NCBI GenBank assembly: GCA_021817045.1
Contig: JAKAWG010000004.1
Coordinates: 1 to 64,000 of the forward strand
DNA length: 64,000 nucleotides
Reading direction: 5' to 3'
Source: Acidobacteriota bacterium
GTDB taxonomy: Bacteria > Acidobacteriota > Terriglobia > UBA7540
Under the pieces are notes generated by a model. That model did not search any database and had not been told where the DNA came from. It worked only from the letters and a program-made list of their open reading frames with translations. This document shows positions 50,072 through 59,370 of the stretch, piece after piece; positions within the stretch are counted from its first letter, which is position 1, and each line of letters opens with the position of its first letter. The translations under genes and the position numbers were made by a program.

Positions 50072-52618
50072 CTACCGCACCGTAAAATCCTCCTTGAGAG
50101 GTAGGTGCTCGGACGAGTCGCCTGCGTAAACGACAAAAGTTCCCGGGTCTACCTTCCACCCATGGAATTCAACGTCCCAGTAAGCCAGAGATCGACGGTT
50201 GAGCGTCATCGACAGGTGTCTGGTCTCACCAGGCTGAAGCGTCACGCGGGAAAATCCTTTCAACTCTTCTTCAGGTCGCGGAACCTTGGCGGAAGGATCA
50301 CCGACATAGACCTCGGCCACTTCGCTGCCAACCCGGTCTCCGGTGTTTTTGACGTCAAAACTCACGGTGATGGGCGCGGAAGGATTAGCAGTTCGGGGGC
50401 TGACGCTCAGGTGACTGAAGTCAAAGGTGGTGTAAGAGAGGCCGTAGCCAAACGGGAACAACGGAGCCGGCTGGCCATCGCGCCCATACGCCCGATAGCC
50501 AAGGAAAACTCCTTCGCGATACGTCACGTCGTTCGAGCCGAGCTTCGAGTGATAATTATCGTAAGCGGGGTTATCCTGGATCCGTTTCCACCAGGTAATG
50601 GGCAGCCTGCCTGACGGATCGGTTCGGCCGGATAGAATGTCGGCCAGAGCCGTACCCGCTTCTGTCCCACCGTACCAGCTCTGGATGAATGCCGGCACAC
50701 GATCCAGCCACTTGCTGGTGGCCACGCTTCCACCCGCCGTGAGAACCACGACGGTGTGGGGATTTGCGGCGGCAACCTCCTTGATCAGCTCCACTTGGCC
50801 CGGCGGCAACGCGTAAGTGCGGTCGTGGCCCTCCCCTTCCGTTTCGGGATTGAATCCCACCGAGACAATGGCTACGTCCGCCATCGCAGCCAGTTTCTTC
50901 ACGTTCTGCTCAAGAGCACCGCCGGGCGGAAGTACGCCAAGGCCAGCGCGGATGAGACCCACCTGTGACACATAGTCGAGACGCAGCGGCGTTGGCTCAC
51001 CGGCCGTCATGTTGACCCAAGCGCTTTGCGGCTCACCCCGACCGGGCAAACCCTCGAGCACGAGTTTATTGTCGACGTACAACCGGTAGCGATCCCCGGT
51101 AATCGACGCCGTAAAACCGCCAACGATCCATTCCTGCGGGCCCGAAGTCTTGGGTGTGTAATACCCTGTCCACCGCACGGCCAGTTTCCGGTGCGTGGGC
51201 GGAACGAATTCGTTACTCCAGTGGCCGACAGCGGACACCACGCGCACGCTATCTGGCTTGCCATCGAAAGTCCCGTTATCAAACTCTTCCTGCAGCAATC
51301 CGGCGTGCGTGCCCTCCTTATCCGTGGAAAAGCTGCCGGTGCTCAGAAGTTCATTAAGAGGCTTGACTCCGGGGCTCCAAAGCACTTTGACACCGGGGGC
51401 GAGCGCGTCGCTCAGCCCGGTCATAAAGCTGACCGGCGCGATGGCTGTTACATGAGCGCTTCCGCCTGCCGTCGCTACGGCCGGATAGGCGTCCGGCCCG
51501 ATCAGCGCGATGGTGTGAATCTCGCCTATATCCAGAGGCAGCAAGTGCCCTTCATTCTTGAGGAGCACCATACTTTCCTTGGCTGACTGGAGCGCGACGG
51601 CCAACGAGTGCCGACTGTATCGTGAGATGTTCAGATCGTACTGATTGTGGTTCAGAAAACCGAACTTGACCGCGATGTAAAGAATGTGGCGCACCTTGTC
51701 GTTGATTGTTGCCAATGAAACCTTGCCCTCTTTGATCGCGGGGAGAAGGTTCTTGGCATTCATATACCTCGCTGACGGCATCTCCAGATCGAGTCCGGAA
51801 TTGGCTGCCGGGATCGCGCTGTGCGTCGCTCCCCAGTCCGACATCAGGATGCCGCGGAATCCCCAATCCTTTCTAAGCACCGTGACGTTCAGCCACTTGT
51901 TCTGGGTGGCGTGCTCGCCGTTGATCAGATTGTAGGAATCCATAATCGCTCCGACGTGTCCTTCCTTGACCGCTGCCTCAAAAATTGGCAGGTAAATTTC
52001 GCGGAGCGCCCGATGGCTGATGATGGCATTTTCGTGCATGCGGTTATATTCGGAATTGTTCGCATCGTAGTGCTTGATTGTGGCAACGACATCCTGGCTT
52101 TGCATCCCCTCGATATACCCCACGGCAATCTTGCCGCCCAGGTAGGGATCTTCGCCAAAGAACTCAAAGTTGCGCCCATCCACCGGAAGCCGGTAGATGT
52201 TCACACCAGGTCCCAGCACGATGTGGACTCCACGCGCTCGGGCATCCTGGCCTATCGCTGCGCCTACCTCGCGTGCAAGCGTGGGATCCCATGAGGCTGC
52301 CAAGCCTATGCCAGCAGCGTACGCGATGCTTGGGCCCCACACGCGGACGCCCATCGGTCCGTCCGACATCTTGAGGCGGGGCAAGCCAATTTGTGGTATC
52401 GCGTGCGTGAACATCCCGTCCACGCCGCCGATAAGCTCGATTTTCTGGTTGAGGGTGAGTTTGGCGAGCAACGCGTTCACCTCGCGGTCTATCTCGGCCG
52501 GCGATTTCTTCTGCGCGCGGGCAAGCACCGGCGCGATCACGAAGGCAAACAGCGCTGCCAAGAGCGCTGGAATCGTCTTGTTCAGAGAAAGTGTGAATCT
52601 GCGAGGGGAGATATTCAT
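50072..52618 (-). CDS. secreted glycoside hydrolase family 3 beta-glucosidase with PA14 insertion
   Basis: This 848-aa protein starts at ATG 52618 (AGGAG 6 bases upstream) with a Sec signal ending near LARAQ. GH3 N-domain stretches are LTLNQKIELIGGVDGMF, RLKMSDGPMGVR, ARGVHIVLGPGVNIYRLPVDGRNFEFFGEDPYLGG, ATIKHY and the nucleophile in GILMSDWGAT (D261). A PA14-like insertion (about 450-570: RWTGYYTPKTSGPQEWIVGGFTASITGDRYRLYVDNKLVLEG) splits the C-domain. A fibronectin-III-like end follows (VSFDVKNTGDRVGSEVAEVYVGDPSAKVPRPEEELKGF). The enzyme removes beta-linked glucose from oligosaccharides; PA14-type members act on cello- or sophoro-oligosaccharides. It has the duplicated control region upstream and an iclR-type gene downstream. 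Confidence 0.93.
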   Translation of the reverse strand: MNISPRRFTLSLNKTIPALLAALFAFVIAPVLARAQKKSPAEIDREVNALLAKLTLNQKIELIGGVDGMFTHAIPQIGLPRLKMSDGPMGVRVWGPSIAYAAGIGLAASWDPTLAREVGAAIGQDARARGVHIVLGPGVNIYRLPVDGRNFEFFGEDPYLGGKIAVGYIEGMQSQDVVATIKHYDANNSEYNRMHENAIISHRALREIYLPIFEAAVKEGHVGAIMDSYNLINGEHATQNKWLNVTVLRKDWGFRGILMSDWGATHSAIPAANSGLDLEMPSARYMNAKNLLPAIKEGKVSLATINDKVRHILYIAVKFGFLNHNQYDLNISRYSRHSLAVALQSAKESMVLLKNEGHLLPLDIGEIHTIALIGPDAYPAVATAGGSAHVTAIAPVSFMTGLSDALAPGVKVLWSPGVKPLNELLSTGSFSTDKEGTHAGLLQEEFDNGTFDGKPDSVRVVSAVGHWSNEFVPPTHRKLAVRWTGYYTPKTSGPQEWIVGGFTASITGDRYRLYVDNKLVLEGLPGRGEPQSAWVNMTAGEPTPLRLDYVSQVGLIRAGLGVLPPGGALEQNVKKLAAMADVAIVSVGFNPETEGEGHDRTYALPPGQVELIKEVAAANPHTVVVLTAGGSVATSKWLDRVPAFIQSWYGGTEAGTALADILSGRTDPSGRLPITWWKRIQDNPAYDNYHSKLGSNDVTYREGVFLGYRAYGRDGQPAPLFPFGYGLSYTTFDFSHLSVSPRTANPSAPITVSFDVKNTGDRVGSEVAEVYVGDPSAKVPRPEEELKGFSRVTLQPGETRHLSMTLNRRSLAYWDVEFHGWKVDPGTFVVYAGDSSEHLPLKEDFTVR

Positions 52619-52660
52619 GTTCAACTCCTGCAAGCCGAGTCTCCAGGTGGCGGCATTTTG

Positions 52661-52878
52661 GACGAACAATTTCGCCTTTTTCGCCTGATTTCCTATCTAA
52701 CTATCCTGTTTTCTATGAGTTCGACTTTTACCAACAATTTGTTCTAATTACTCATTTAGAATCAACCGGATAAGTGGCCTCCGGGAAATTGTTGGTAATT
52801 GATATTTCAAATCATCCTTTGTTTTCAGAGGGTTAAATGCAGATTGTTCGTCAATAAACAATCTTTTTCACCTTTGCC
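52661..52878 (-). promoter_or_regulatory. duplicated control region, copy B (upstream of GH3-iclR)
   Basis: It aligns with 33250-33465. The arms TTACCAACAAT (52728-52738) and ATTGTTGGTAA (52788-52798) are again separated by 49 bases. GACGAACAATT lies at 52661-52671 and ATTGTTCGTC at 52843-52852. On the minus strand the same promoter-like pair occurs: TTGTTG (52737-52732), 16-base spacer, TAGAAA (52715-52710). The GH3 ATG is 43 bases beyond the end of the element. Confidence 0.75.
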
Positions 52879-53193
52879 CCGTATTTGTATGTGATGGATA
52901 CCTCGCGCGTGGGAGAACATAGGTAAGATCTCCCTGTCACGCACGTCGGCGAACAATCTCCTGGCCTCCAGCTTGCCGACGAGGGGAATCCGTGGTGGTT
53001 GCGGGACTTCCGCGCAGCAACGTTACCATACCAAACATCCAATCCGCTGGTGGCGAGGGGAAACCCCGACCTGTCGGGGTAAGCGAGGGACAGCGCTTCA
53101 ACTATAGCCTAGTCTACTAGGAACGCGCATAGCCGTCAAGGTAGCATTGCAACCCTGAACTATGGGACTTTGGCCTCAACCCTCCCTCAACCG

Positions 53194-53234
53194 CTGTGCT
53201 GTATAATTTGAACGCGTTTCATAGTACAGCACAG
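53194..53234 (+). promoter_or_regulatory. palindromic candidate operator of the mannosidase operon
   Basis: CTGTGCTGTA (53194-53203) and TACAGCACAG (53225-53234) are exact reverse complements separated by 21 bases. A perfect TATAAT (53202-53207) sits in the left arm and spacer. The palindrome ends 26 bases before the -35 at 53260, a plausible position for a regulator site. Confidence 0.6.
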
Positions 53235-53259
53235 TTCACAGAATAGCAAGATTCTAGGC

Positions 53260-53288
53260 TTGACAGGCACTAATGTATGAAATAGAAT
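53260..53288 (+). promoter_or_regulatory. near-consensus sigma-70 promoter of the GH38-GH92 operon
   Basis: TTGACA (53260-53265), a 17-base spacer and TAGAAT (53283-53288) lie about 240 bases before the GH38 start. Confidence 0.7.
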
Positions 53289-53530
53289 TTCAGCCCTGCA
53301 AATGAAGCCTTAAAATGTGTGTTTTTTGAAATCCAAATGGGTCCAGGCTCGCGAATCATCACGCGGCGGTCACGAACCGCGTAGCCTTCCGGCGGGAACG
53401 ATGGCCGCATGGTGTTTCTTTACAGCGGAGTAGAGCAGCAACCAAAAACAAATTTCAGATTGCCGAAGTATCTTCGCGCGCTACAAGCACGCCGAGATTC
53501 GGGAATGCGCAGCAGGGAAAGGATATTCAT

Positions 53531-56500
53531 ATGTCCGATATGAACCGCAGAAAGTTCGTTCAAGTATCCGCCGCTGCAATCCTCACTGAGAAGCTCTTAG
53601 CTGAAGGCGCCGCATTCCCCCTATTTGCGCAGGTTTTGCCGCGTGAAATGCAGCGCGCATTGCAGAACAATCCCTTCCGCGCAGAACTGCTGCGGCTGGG
53701 CGAGATGGTGACGATGCCGCTGCCCGACTGGCGAGCCCATGCCGATAACTTACCTCATCCCGAGGATCCCGGCCTGAACGATTCGGATTGGAAGGAGATC
53801 AAGCTTCGAGAGCGCTGGCCGGCGCGCCCAGCGTGGTTTCGCAGCGCGATCGTGATCCCGCGGTCGATGGGCGGCTATGACATTCAAGGCAAGCGGGTGC
53901 GGCTGGCGCTGCGGCTCGGGTTCCGTGGTGAAGGGAGAGTGCGCGTCTTCCTGAACGGTTCGATGGCGGAAATGACTCCCCAAAACATTCAGCAGCCCAT
54001 CATTCTGACGGAAAGTGCAAGGCCAGGCGGGAGGTTCGTGGTGGCGGCCTATGCGCCTCCGGGAGAGGGTCCGTCAGGAATCTTCGAAGCACGACTTGAA
54101 GTAGATTATCCGCCGGAAACGTCAAACCCTTTGACCATGCTGCAAGAGATTTTGGCCGTTCAGGCGGCATCGGACGGGTTTCCGCAGGGACAAGCGGAGC
54201 GGCGTTCTCAACTGGCGGCGGCGGTTAAGGCGATTGATTTCAGCGCGCTCGACCGCGGCGATCAGCAAGCATTCGACCAATCACTTGCCGAGGCGGACGA
54301 GAAGATGCAGCCGCTCGCTGAGTGGATGAAGCAATTCACGATCCGCGCGGTGGGAAACGCGCACATCGATCTTGCCTGGCTGTGGCCGTGGACGGAAACG
54401 GTGGAAGTGGTGCGGGATACGTTCGGGACGGTCATCGAGTTGATGGACGAATACCCGCAGTTTTTCTATGCCCAGTCCTCGGCGCAGGATTTCCTGTGGC
54501 TGGAGAACAAGTATCCGGAGCTGTTCAAGGCAATTCAAAAGCGCGTGAAAGACGGCCGCTGGGAAATGGTAGGAGGAATGTGGTGCGAGCCCGACTTGAA
54601 CATGCCTTGCGGCGAGTCGCTGGTGCGCCAGCTTCTAATTGGCAAGCGGTACTTCCAGCAGAAATTCGGCGTCGACGTCAAGATTGGCTGGAACCCGGAT
54701 TCGTTCGGCTATAGTTGGCAACTGGCGCAGATTTACAAGCGCTCCGGCGTAGACTACTTTGTGACGCAAAAGATTTCCTGGAACGATACAACGCCATTTC
54801 CCTACAAACTTTTCTGGTGGGAATCGCCCGATGGCAGCCGCGTGCTGACCTATTTCCCGCACGGCTACGGCAACCAGATCAATCCCGTGCAGTGCGCCGA
54901 ATTCATCGCGGAGGATACGCGGCTCTGCTCGGGCTATCAGAAGCAGATGCTCCTTTATGGAGTCGGCGATCATGGCGGCGGGCCGACGCGGACGATGCTC
55001 GATGCCGCCCTGCGCTGGCAAAAATCGCCCAAAGCCGCCTTCCCGAAGCTCAAATTCTCGACCGCGCAGGAGTTTTTCAACGAAGTCGACGGCAATCTCT
55101 CCAGCTTGAACCTGCCGGTCTGGAAAAGCGAGCTTTACCTTCAGTTCCACCGCGGCACTTATACGACGCAAGCAGAATCGAAGAAGCGCATGAGGGCGAG
55201 AGAGCGGTTGCTGCTCAACAGCGAGAAATTCGCGGCGCTGGCGATGCTCGACGGACGCGAATACCCGCAGCGGCGATTCGAGGACTGCTGGCGCCGCGTC
55301 TGCTTCGACCAATTCCACGACGTGATGGCGGGCTCTGGAATCCATATCAATTACGTGGACGAAGCCGAAAACATGGAGTTCGTGCGACTGGCCCTGGAGC
55401 CGGTTCTGGACGAATCGCTGGCACTCCAGGCGGCGCGTGTGGATACGCGCGGGCCGGGCCGGCCAATCGTCGTGTTCAATCCGCTGAGCTGGGAGCGCAC
55501 CGACGTAACGGAGGCGGAAGTCCAATTCGCGGGGCCGGTCGCCCAAATCGAGGTCGTAGACCCGGCTGGCGAGCCGGTACCCTCCGCCCTGATCGCCCGT
55601 CATGACGCCACATATTCCGTCAAGGTCCGCTTCCTGGCGCGAGGCATTCCGGCCATCGGCTACAAAGTCTTCCACATTGTCTCTACGCCCCACCCACGCA
55701 AGCCGGCGACCACGCTCCAGGTGCATGGGCTCAACATGGAAAACGAATATCTCCGCCTGGAAATCGATCCCAAGACAGGATGCGTCAGCAGCCTGATCAG
55801 CAAAGCCGTCGGAAAAAACATTCTGCGAGCTGGAGGCAAGGGCAATCTTCTTGAGACCTTCGTTGACCGGCCCGCGTGTTGTGACGCCTGGAACATCGAC
55901 CTGCCTTATGAGAAACACAAGACCGAGTTGCTGAACGCGGAGGAGGTGAAGCTCATTGAGAACACCCCTGTGCGCGCCGTGGTGCGCGTCAAAAAGAGCT
56001 TCCAAGGGTCTTCGTTTGTGCAGAACATCTGCTTGTATCCCGGAGTGCCGCGCGCGGACGTTCACATGCACGCCGACTGGCACGAGCAGCACGTGCTGCT
56101 GAAGGTGGCCTTTCCGCTCGACATCAGGCCGCTGATGGCAACGTATGATATTCCGTATGGGATTATCGAGCGTCCGGCCATTCCGCACGTTCCCGGAAAG
56201 CCGCCGGTGCCGTTCACAGAAGCGAAAGGCGTTCAGGAAAAGCACGCTCGGTACGATCCGTTGCTCGCGCAGGAGGCGGAATTCGAGGTCTGCGCGCAGC
56301 AGTGGGGCGACCTCTCGGAAAATAGCCGGGGATTCAGCCTGTTAAGCCGGGACAAGTACGGTTACGACACGGTTGAACCGGGGACGATTCGTCTGACCTT
56401 GCTCCGCTCGCCGACTTCTCCCGATCCCCACGCCGACCAGGGACCGCACGATTTTACCTATGCGATGTATCCTCATGCCGGCGACTGGCGAGAGGCGGGA

Positions 56501-56884
56501 ACCCAGCTCAAGGGGTACGAGTTGAACTATCACCTGCACTCGGTAGCTACCGAAACTCATGCGGGCTCGCTTCCCTCAGCCCATTCGTTCGTGCGGATCG
56601 AGCCGAAGAATGTTATTCTTACGGCCATCAAGAAAGCGGAGGATGACGATGCGCTCATCTTCCGGTTTTACGAATTTGAAGGCAAGCCAGTGCAGGTGCG
56701 GCTGAGTCTGCCCGAGGCGGGAACCACGGCCGTTCAAACCAACCTGATGGAGAACGAGGAGAAGCCTCTTTCACTCGAATCTGGTGAAACGGAGGTTGTG
56801 GTCCCGATTGGAGCCTACGAAATCAAGTCCGTAAAGGTAAATTTTCCGAACGCCGCGGGTCCCACGCCTCCCAGGCGAGTCTAA
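53531..56884 (+). CDS. glycoside hydrolase family 38 alpha-mannosidase
   Basis: This 1117-aa protein starts at ATG 53531 after AAAGGA and has a twin-arginine-like start (MNRRKFVQVSAAAILTEKLL). The GH38 catalytic domain shows AVGNAHIDLAWLWPWTETVEVVRDTF (Zn ligands H278 and D280), the nucleophile in IGWNPDSFGYSWQLAQIYKRSGVDYFVTQKISWNDTTPFPYKLFWW (D390) and LYGVGDHGGGPTRTML. The middle three-helix domain includes LYLQFHRGTYTTQAESKKRMRARERLL, and the beta-rich C-terminal domains run to VVVPIGAYEIKSVKVNF. It cleaves alpha-mannosides, probably from N-glycans or fungal/plant mannan. It is cotranscribed with a GH92 gene 19 bases downstream. A long minus-strand ORF inside it is a shadow. Confidence 0.94.
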   Translation: MSDMNRRKFVQVSAAAILTEKLLAEGAAFPLFAQVLPREMQRALQNNPFRAELLRLGEMVTMPLPDWRAHADNLPHPEDPGLNDSDWKEIKLRERWPARPAWFRSAIVIPRSMGGYDIQGKRVRLALRLGFRGEGRVRVFLNGSMAEMTPQNIQQPIILTESARPGGRFVVAAYAPPGEGPSGIFEARLEVDYPPETSNPLTMLQEILAVQAASDGFPQGQAERRSQLAAAVKAIDFSALDRGDQQAFDQSLAEADEKMQPLAEWMKQFTIRAVGNAHIDLAWLWPWTETVEVVRDTFGTVIELMDEYPQFFYAQSSAQDFLWLENKYPELFKAIQKRVKDGRWEMVGGMWCEPDLNMPCGESLVRQLLIGKRYFQQKFGVDVKIGWNPDSFGYSWQLAQIYKRSGVDYFVTQKISWNDTTPFPYKLFWWESPDGSRVLTYFPHGYGNQINPVQCAEFIAEDTRLCSGYQKQMLLYGVGDHGGGPTRTMLDAALRWQKSPKAAFPKLKFSTAQEFFNEVDGNLSSLNLPVWKSELYLQFHRGTYTTQAESKKRMRARERLLLNSEKFAALAMLDGREYPQRRFEDCWRRVCFDQFHDVMAGSGIHINYVDEAENMEFVRLALEPVLDESLALQAARVDTRGPGRPIVVFNPLSWERTDVTEAEVQFAGPVAQIEVVDPAGEPVPSALIARHDATYSVKVRFLARGIPAIGYKVFHIVSTPHPRKPATTLQVHGLNMENEYLRLEIDPKTGCVSSLISKAVGKNILRAGGKGNLLETFVDRPACCDAWNIDLPYEKHKTELLNAEEVKLIENTPVRAVVRVKKSFQGSSFVQNICLYPGVPRADVHMHADWHEQHVLLKVAFPLDIRPLMATYDIPYGIIERPAIPHVPGKPPVPFTEAKGVQEKHARYDPLLAQEAEFEVCAQQWGDLSENSRGFSLLSRDKYGYDTVEPGTIRLTLLRSPTSPDPHADQGPHDFTYAMYPHAGDWREAGTQLKGYELNYHLHSVATETHAGSLPSAHSFVRIEPKNVILTAIKKAEDDDALIFRFYEFEGKPVQVRLSLPEAGTTAVQTNLMENEEKPLSLESGETEVVVPIGAYEIKSVKVNFPNAAGPTPPRRV

Positions 56885-56903
56885 ACGACCAAAGGAGCCT
56901 ATC

Positions 56904-59213
56904 ATGCGCTCATTCACGAAGTCATTACTCCTGCTGCTCGTCTTCCTGCCACTCATGCTGCTTTTCGTAGCTTGCCAGCATGAGCGCCCGGCACGGTTAA
57001 GCACCGCTCCGCCTGAGCAGCCCGCCGAGGATGTCAATCCCTTTGTCGGCGCAGCGGCTGGCGGGAACACATTTCCCGGCGCGACGATGCCGTTCGGGAT
57101 GATTCAATGGAGTCCGGCTTCGGGAACCAAGCCGCAGGGTGGAGGCTACATCTACGACGACAGCGACATCCGGGGATTTAGCCTCAATCACCTGAGCGGA
57201 CAAGGCTGCCCGATTATGGGTGACGTTCCCATCATGCCCTGGGTTGGGACCGTGACTGCCTCGCCGGCTGTGAACCAGATGCCATATTCCGCAAAGTTTT
57301 CCCACGCCGACGAGCAAGCTTCTCCAGGATTCTACTCCGTCAAGCTTGGCAATGGCGTGCAAGTTCAATTGACCGTAACCACGCGAGCGGGTATTGGCCG
57401 CTTCACGTTTCCTGCCTCCGCGGATTCCAATTTCCTTTTCGAAACAAGTCACGACGCCAACGCCTTCGGCGTGACCCGGGCCACGTTCGCAATCGCCGGG
57501 CAGCAGAAAGTGTCAGGCAGCGTGGCAAGCAGCGGATTTTGCTCCTACCCTAACAAGTACACGGTCTATTTTGCCGCTGAGTTCAACCGGCCATTTACCA
57601 GCTTTGGAACGTGGGAAGGCTCTTCGGTGGGGAAAGGACGGCATTCCGCCAGCGGGCCGAACGCAGGCGGCTATCTGAGCTTTGATACCACGAAAGGGCA
57701 AGTCGTCGAGATGAAGGTGGCGTTGTCCTACGTGAGCGTCGATAACGCCTGGAAGAACCTGAACCAGGAGATTCCCGGTTGGGACTTTGCTGCGGTGCGG
57801 AACGCAGCCACAGACACGTGGAATCACGACCTCGGGCTTATAGCGGTAAGCGGGGGCACGAAGGAAGAACGTCGGGTTTTCTATACGGCGCTCTATCACG
57901 CCTTACTGGACCCGACTGTGTTCAGCGACGTGAACGGAGAATACCTGGGATTTGATGATCGGCTCCATCACGCCAACGGCTATACGCAATACGCCAACTA
58001 CTCGGGTTGGGACATCTACCGCGACGAGGTGCAACTGTTGGCCCTGCTCTTCCCGAAGAAAACGAGCGACATGATGCAGTCGCTGGTGGAAGACGCCCAG
58101 CAAGGAGGCGGCTTGCCCAAGTGGCCCGTCGCCAACCACGAAGCGTGTCAAATGGTGGGGAATCCTTCGTGCCCGATCATTGCGGACGCTTACGCCTTTG
58201 GAGCTCGGCACTTTGACACGCAAGCGGCGCTGAAGGCCATGCTGATAGGCGCAACTCAGCCGGGTGCAAACTGCAACGGATGCTTGGAATGGGATAGCCT
58301 TGAGAACTATTTGAAGCACGGGTATCTCAGCCCAACCGATCAAGGCCAGCGGAAGGACCGACATAGCGGCCCCTCACAGACGCTGGAATTCACGACGGCG
58401 GATTTCTCCATTGCGCAAATCGCCAAGGCGCTGGGAGATACAAACACTTACAACACATTCATGAAAAGGGCACAATTCTGGACGAACACATTCAATAGGA
58501 AAACAGGCTACATCGAGCCGCGCCGGAACAACGGCTCTTTTATAACCGTAGACCCAGCCTCGTCCAAGTATTATGTTGAGGGTAACGCCGCCCAGTATAG
58601 TTGGATGGTCCCCTACAACATGGCAACCCTAATTCAGTGGATGGGCGGAAAGACGGCTGTGGTGAAAAGGCTGGATACGTTCTTCACGGAATTAAATGCG
58701 GGAGGCCAGAAACCTTACTTCTGGATCGGGAACGAACCGACCTTTGCCGTGCCATGGGCGTATGACTTTGCTGGAGCGCCATGGGGAGCGCAAAAGGTGG
58801 TGAGGAGAATCGAAACGGAGCTCTATACGTCCAAACCGGACGGTTTGCCGGGCAACGATGACCTCGGCGCGATGTCGGCATGGTACGTCTTCGCCGCTCT
58901 CGGAATTTATCCAGCGATTCCGGGCGTTGGAGGATTCGCCCTTAACAGCCCCCTTTTCTTGAGCGCCATTCTTCATTTAGGCAACGGGAAGGTGGTGAGA
59001 ATTGAGGGAGAAAATGCCGCGGCGGGGAATCCCTACGTTCAGAGCCTCAGCGTAAACGGCACGTCTGACGAGCACACATGGATTCCCTACGATACCGTCA
59101 AGCAGGGTGCGACCCTCCAATTTCAGCTCGGCGCAACTCCCAATAAGAATTGGGGGACCAAACCCGAAGACGCGCCTCCATCGTTCACGGAGGGTATGGG
59201 CGCACGGCCGTGA
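56904..59213 (+). CDS. glycoside hydrolase family 92 alpha-mannosidase, lipoprotein
   Basis: This 769-aa protein starts at ATG 56904 after AAAGGAG. The lipoprotein signal (LLLLLVFLPLMLLFVAC, lipobox LFVA-C24) suggests membrane anchoring. GH92 hallmarks are VNPFVGAAAGGNTFPGATMPFGMIQWSP, SLNHLSGQGCPIMGDVPIMP, FYTALYHALLDPTVFSDVNGEYLG, NYSGWDIYRDEVQLLALLFP, FWIGNEPTFAVPWAYDFAGAPW and GLPGNDDLGAMSAWYVFAALGIYPAIPG (catalytic NDDLG). GH92 enzymes are Ca2+-dependent exo-alpha-mannosidases (1,2-, 1,3- or 1,6-specific). Pairing with GH38 indicates breakdown of mannose-rich glycans. Confidence 0.95.
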   Translation: MRSFTKSLLLLLVFLPLMLLFVACQHERPARLSTAPPEQPAEDVNPFVGAAAGGNTFPGATMPFGMIQWSPASGTKPQGGGYIYDDSDIRGFSLNHLSGQGCPIMGDVPIMPWVGTVTASPAVNQMPYSAKFSHADEQASPGFYSVKLGNGVQVQLTVTTRAGIGRFTFPASADSNFLFETSHDANAFGVTRATFAIAGQQKVSGSVASSGFCSYPNKYTVYFAAEFNRPFTSFGTWEGSSVGKGRHSASGPNAGGYLSFDTTKGQVVEMKVALSYVSVDNAWKNLNQEIPGWDFAAVRNAATDTWNHDLGLIAVSGGTKEERRVFYTALYHALLDPTVFSDVNGEYLGFDDRLHHANGYTQYANYSGWDIYRDEVQLLALLFPKKTSDMMQSLVEDAQQGGGLPKWPVANHEACQMVGNPSCPIIADAYAFGARHFDTQAALKAMLIGATQPGANCNGCLEWDSLENYLKHGYLSPTDQGQRKDRHSGPSQTLEFTTADFSIAQIAKALGDTNTYNTFMKRAQFWTNTFNRKTGYIEPRRNNGSFITVDPASSKYYVEGNAAQYSWMVPYNMATLIQWMGGKTAVVKRLDTFFTELNAGGQKPYFWIGNEPTFAVPWAYDFAGAPWGAQKVVRRIETELYTSKPDGLPGNDDLGAMSAWYVFAALGIYPAIPGVGGFALNSPLFLSAILHLGNGKVVRIEGENAAAGNPYVQSLSVNGTSDEHTWIPYDTVKQGATLQFQLGATPNKNWGTKPEDAPPSFTEGMGARP

Positions 59214-59261
59214 TTCTAGGGTGGTTTCCCGCCTGATTCTTTACCGCTCGCACGAAAGGTT

Positions 59262-59350
59262 GTCATTCCGAGCGAAGAGAGGAATCTGCTTTTCTGTCGG
59301 GACACAAGCAGATTCATCGAGCCGACAGACACATCGGCCCTCGGAATGAC
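59262..59350. repeat. 89-bp GTCATTCCGAG inverted-repeat element
   Basis: GTCATTCCGAG (59262-59272) and CTCGGAATGAC (59340-59350) are exact reverse complements. Inside, GAATCTGCTT (59282-59291) pairs with AAGCAGATTC (59306-59315) and TCTGTCGG (59293-59300) with CCGACAGA (59322-59329). A partial copy is at 60294-60336 and a related sequence near 19455-19560. Confidence 0.8.
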
Positions 59351-59370
59351 GGTCACATTAGGTACTCTGG

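Larger units (their letters stand above)
52879..53530. other. divergent intergenic region with mannosidase control sites
   Basis: No gene is supported. CGAACAAT occurs once more at about 52950. The palindrome at 53194-53234 and promoter at 53260-53288 serve the plus-strand mannosidase operon; 53290-53520 shows only the leader and an AAAGGA ribosome binding site. Confidence 0.6.

Noticed and set aside
54635-56245. 536-codon minus-strand ORF
   Set aside because: It lies entirely inside the GH38 gene, has no ribosome binding site, and its product is rich in Arg, His and Gln, as expected for an antisense shadow of a GC-rich gene.
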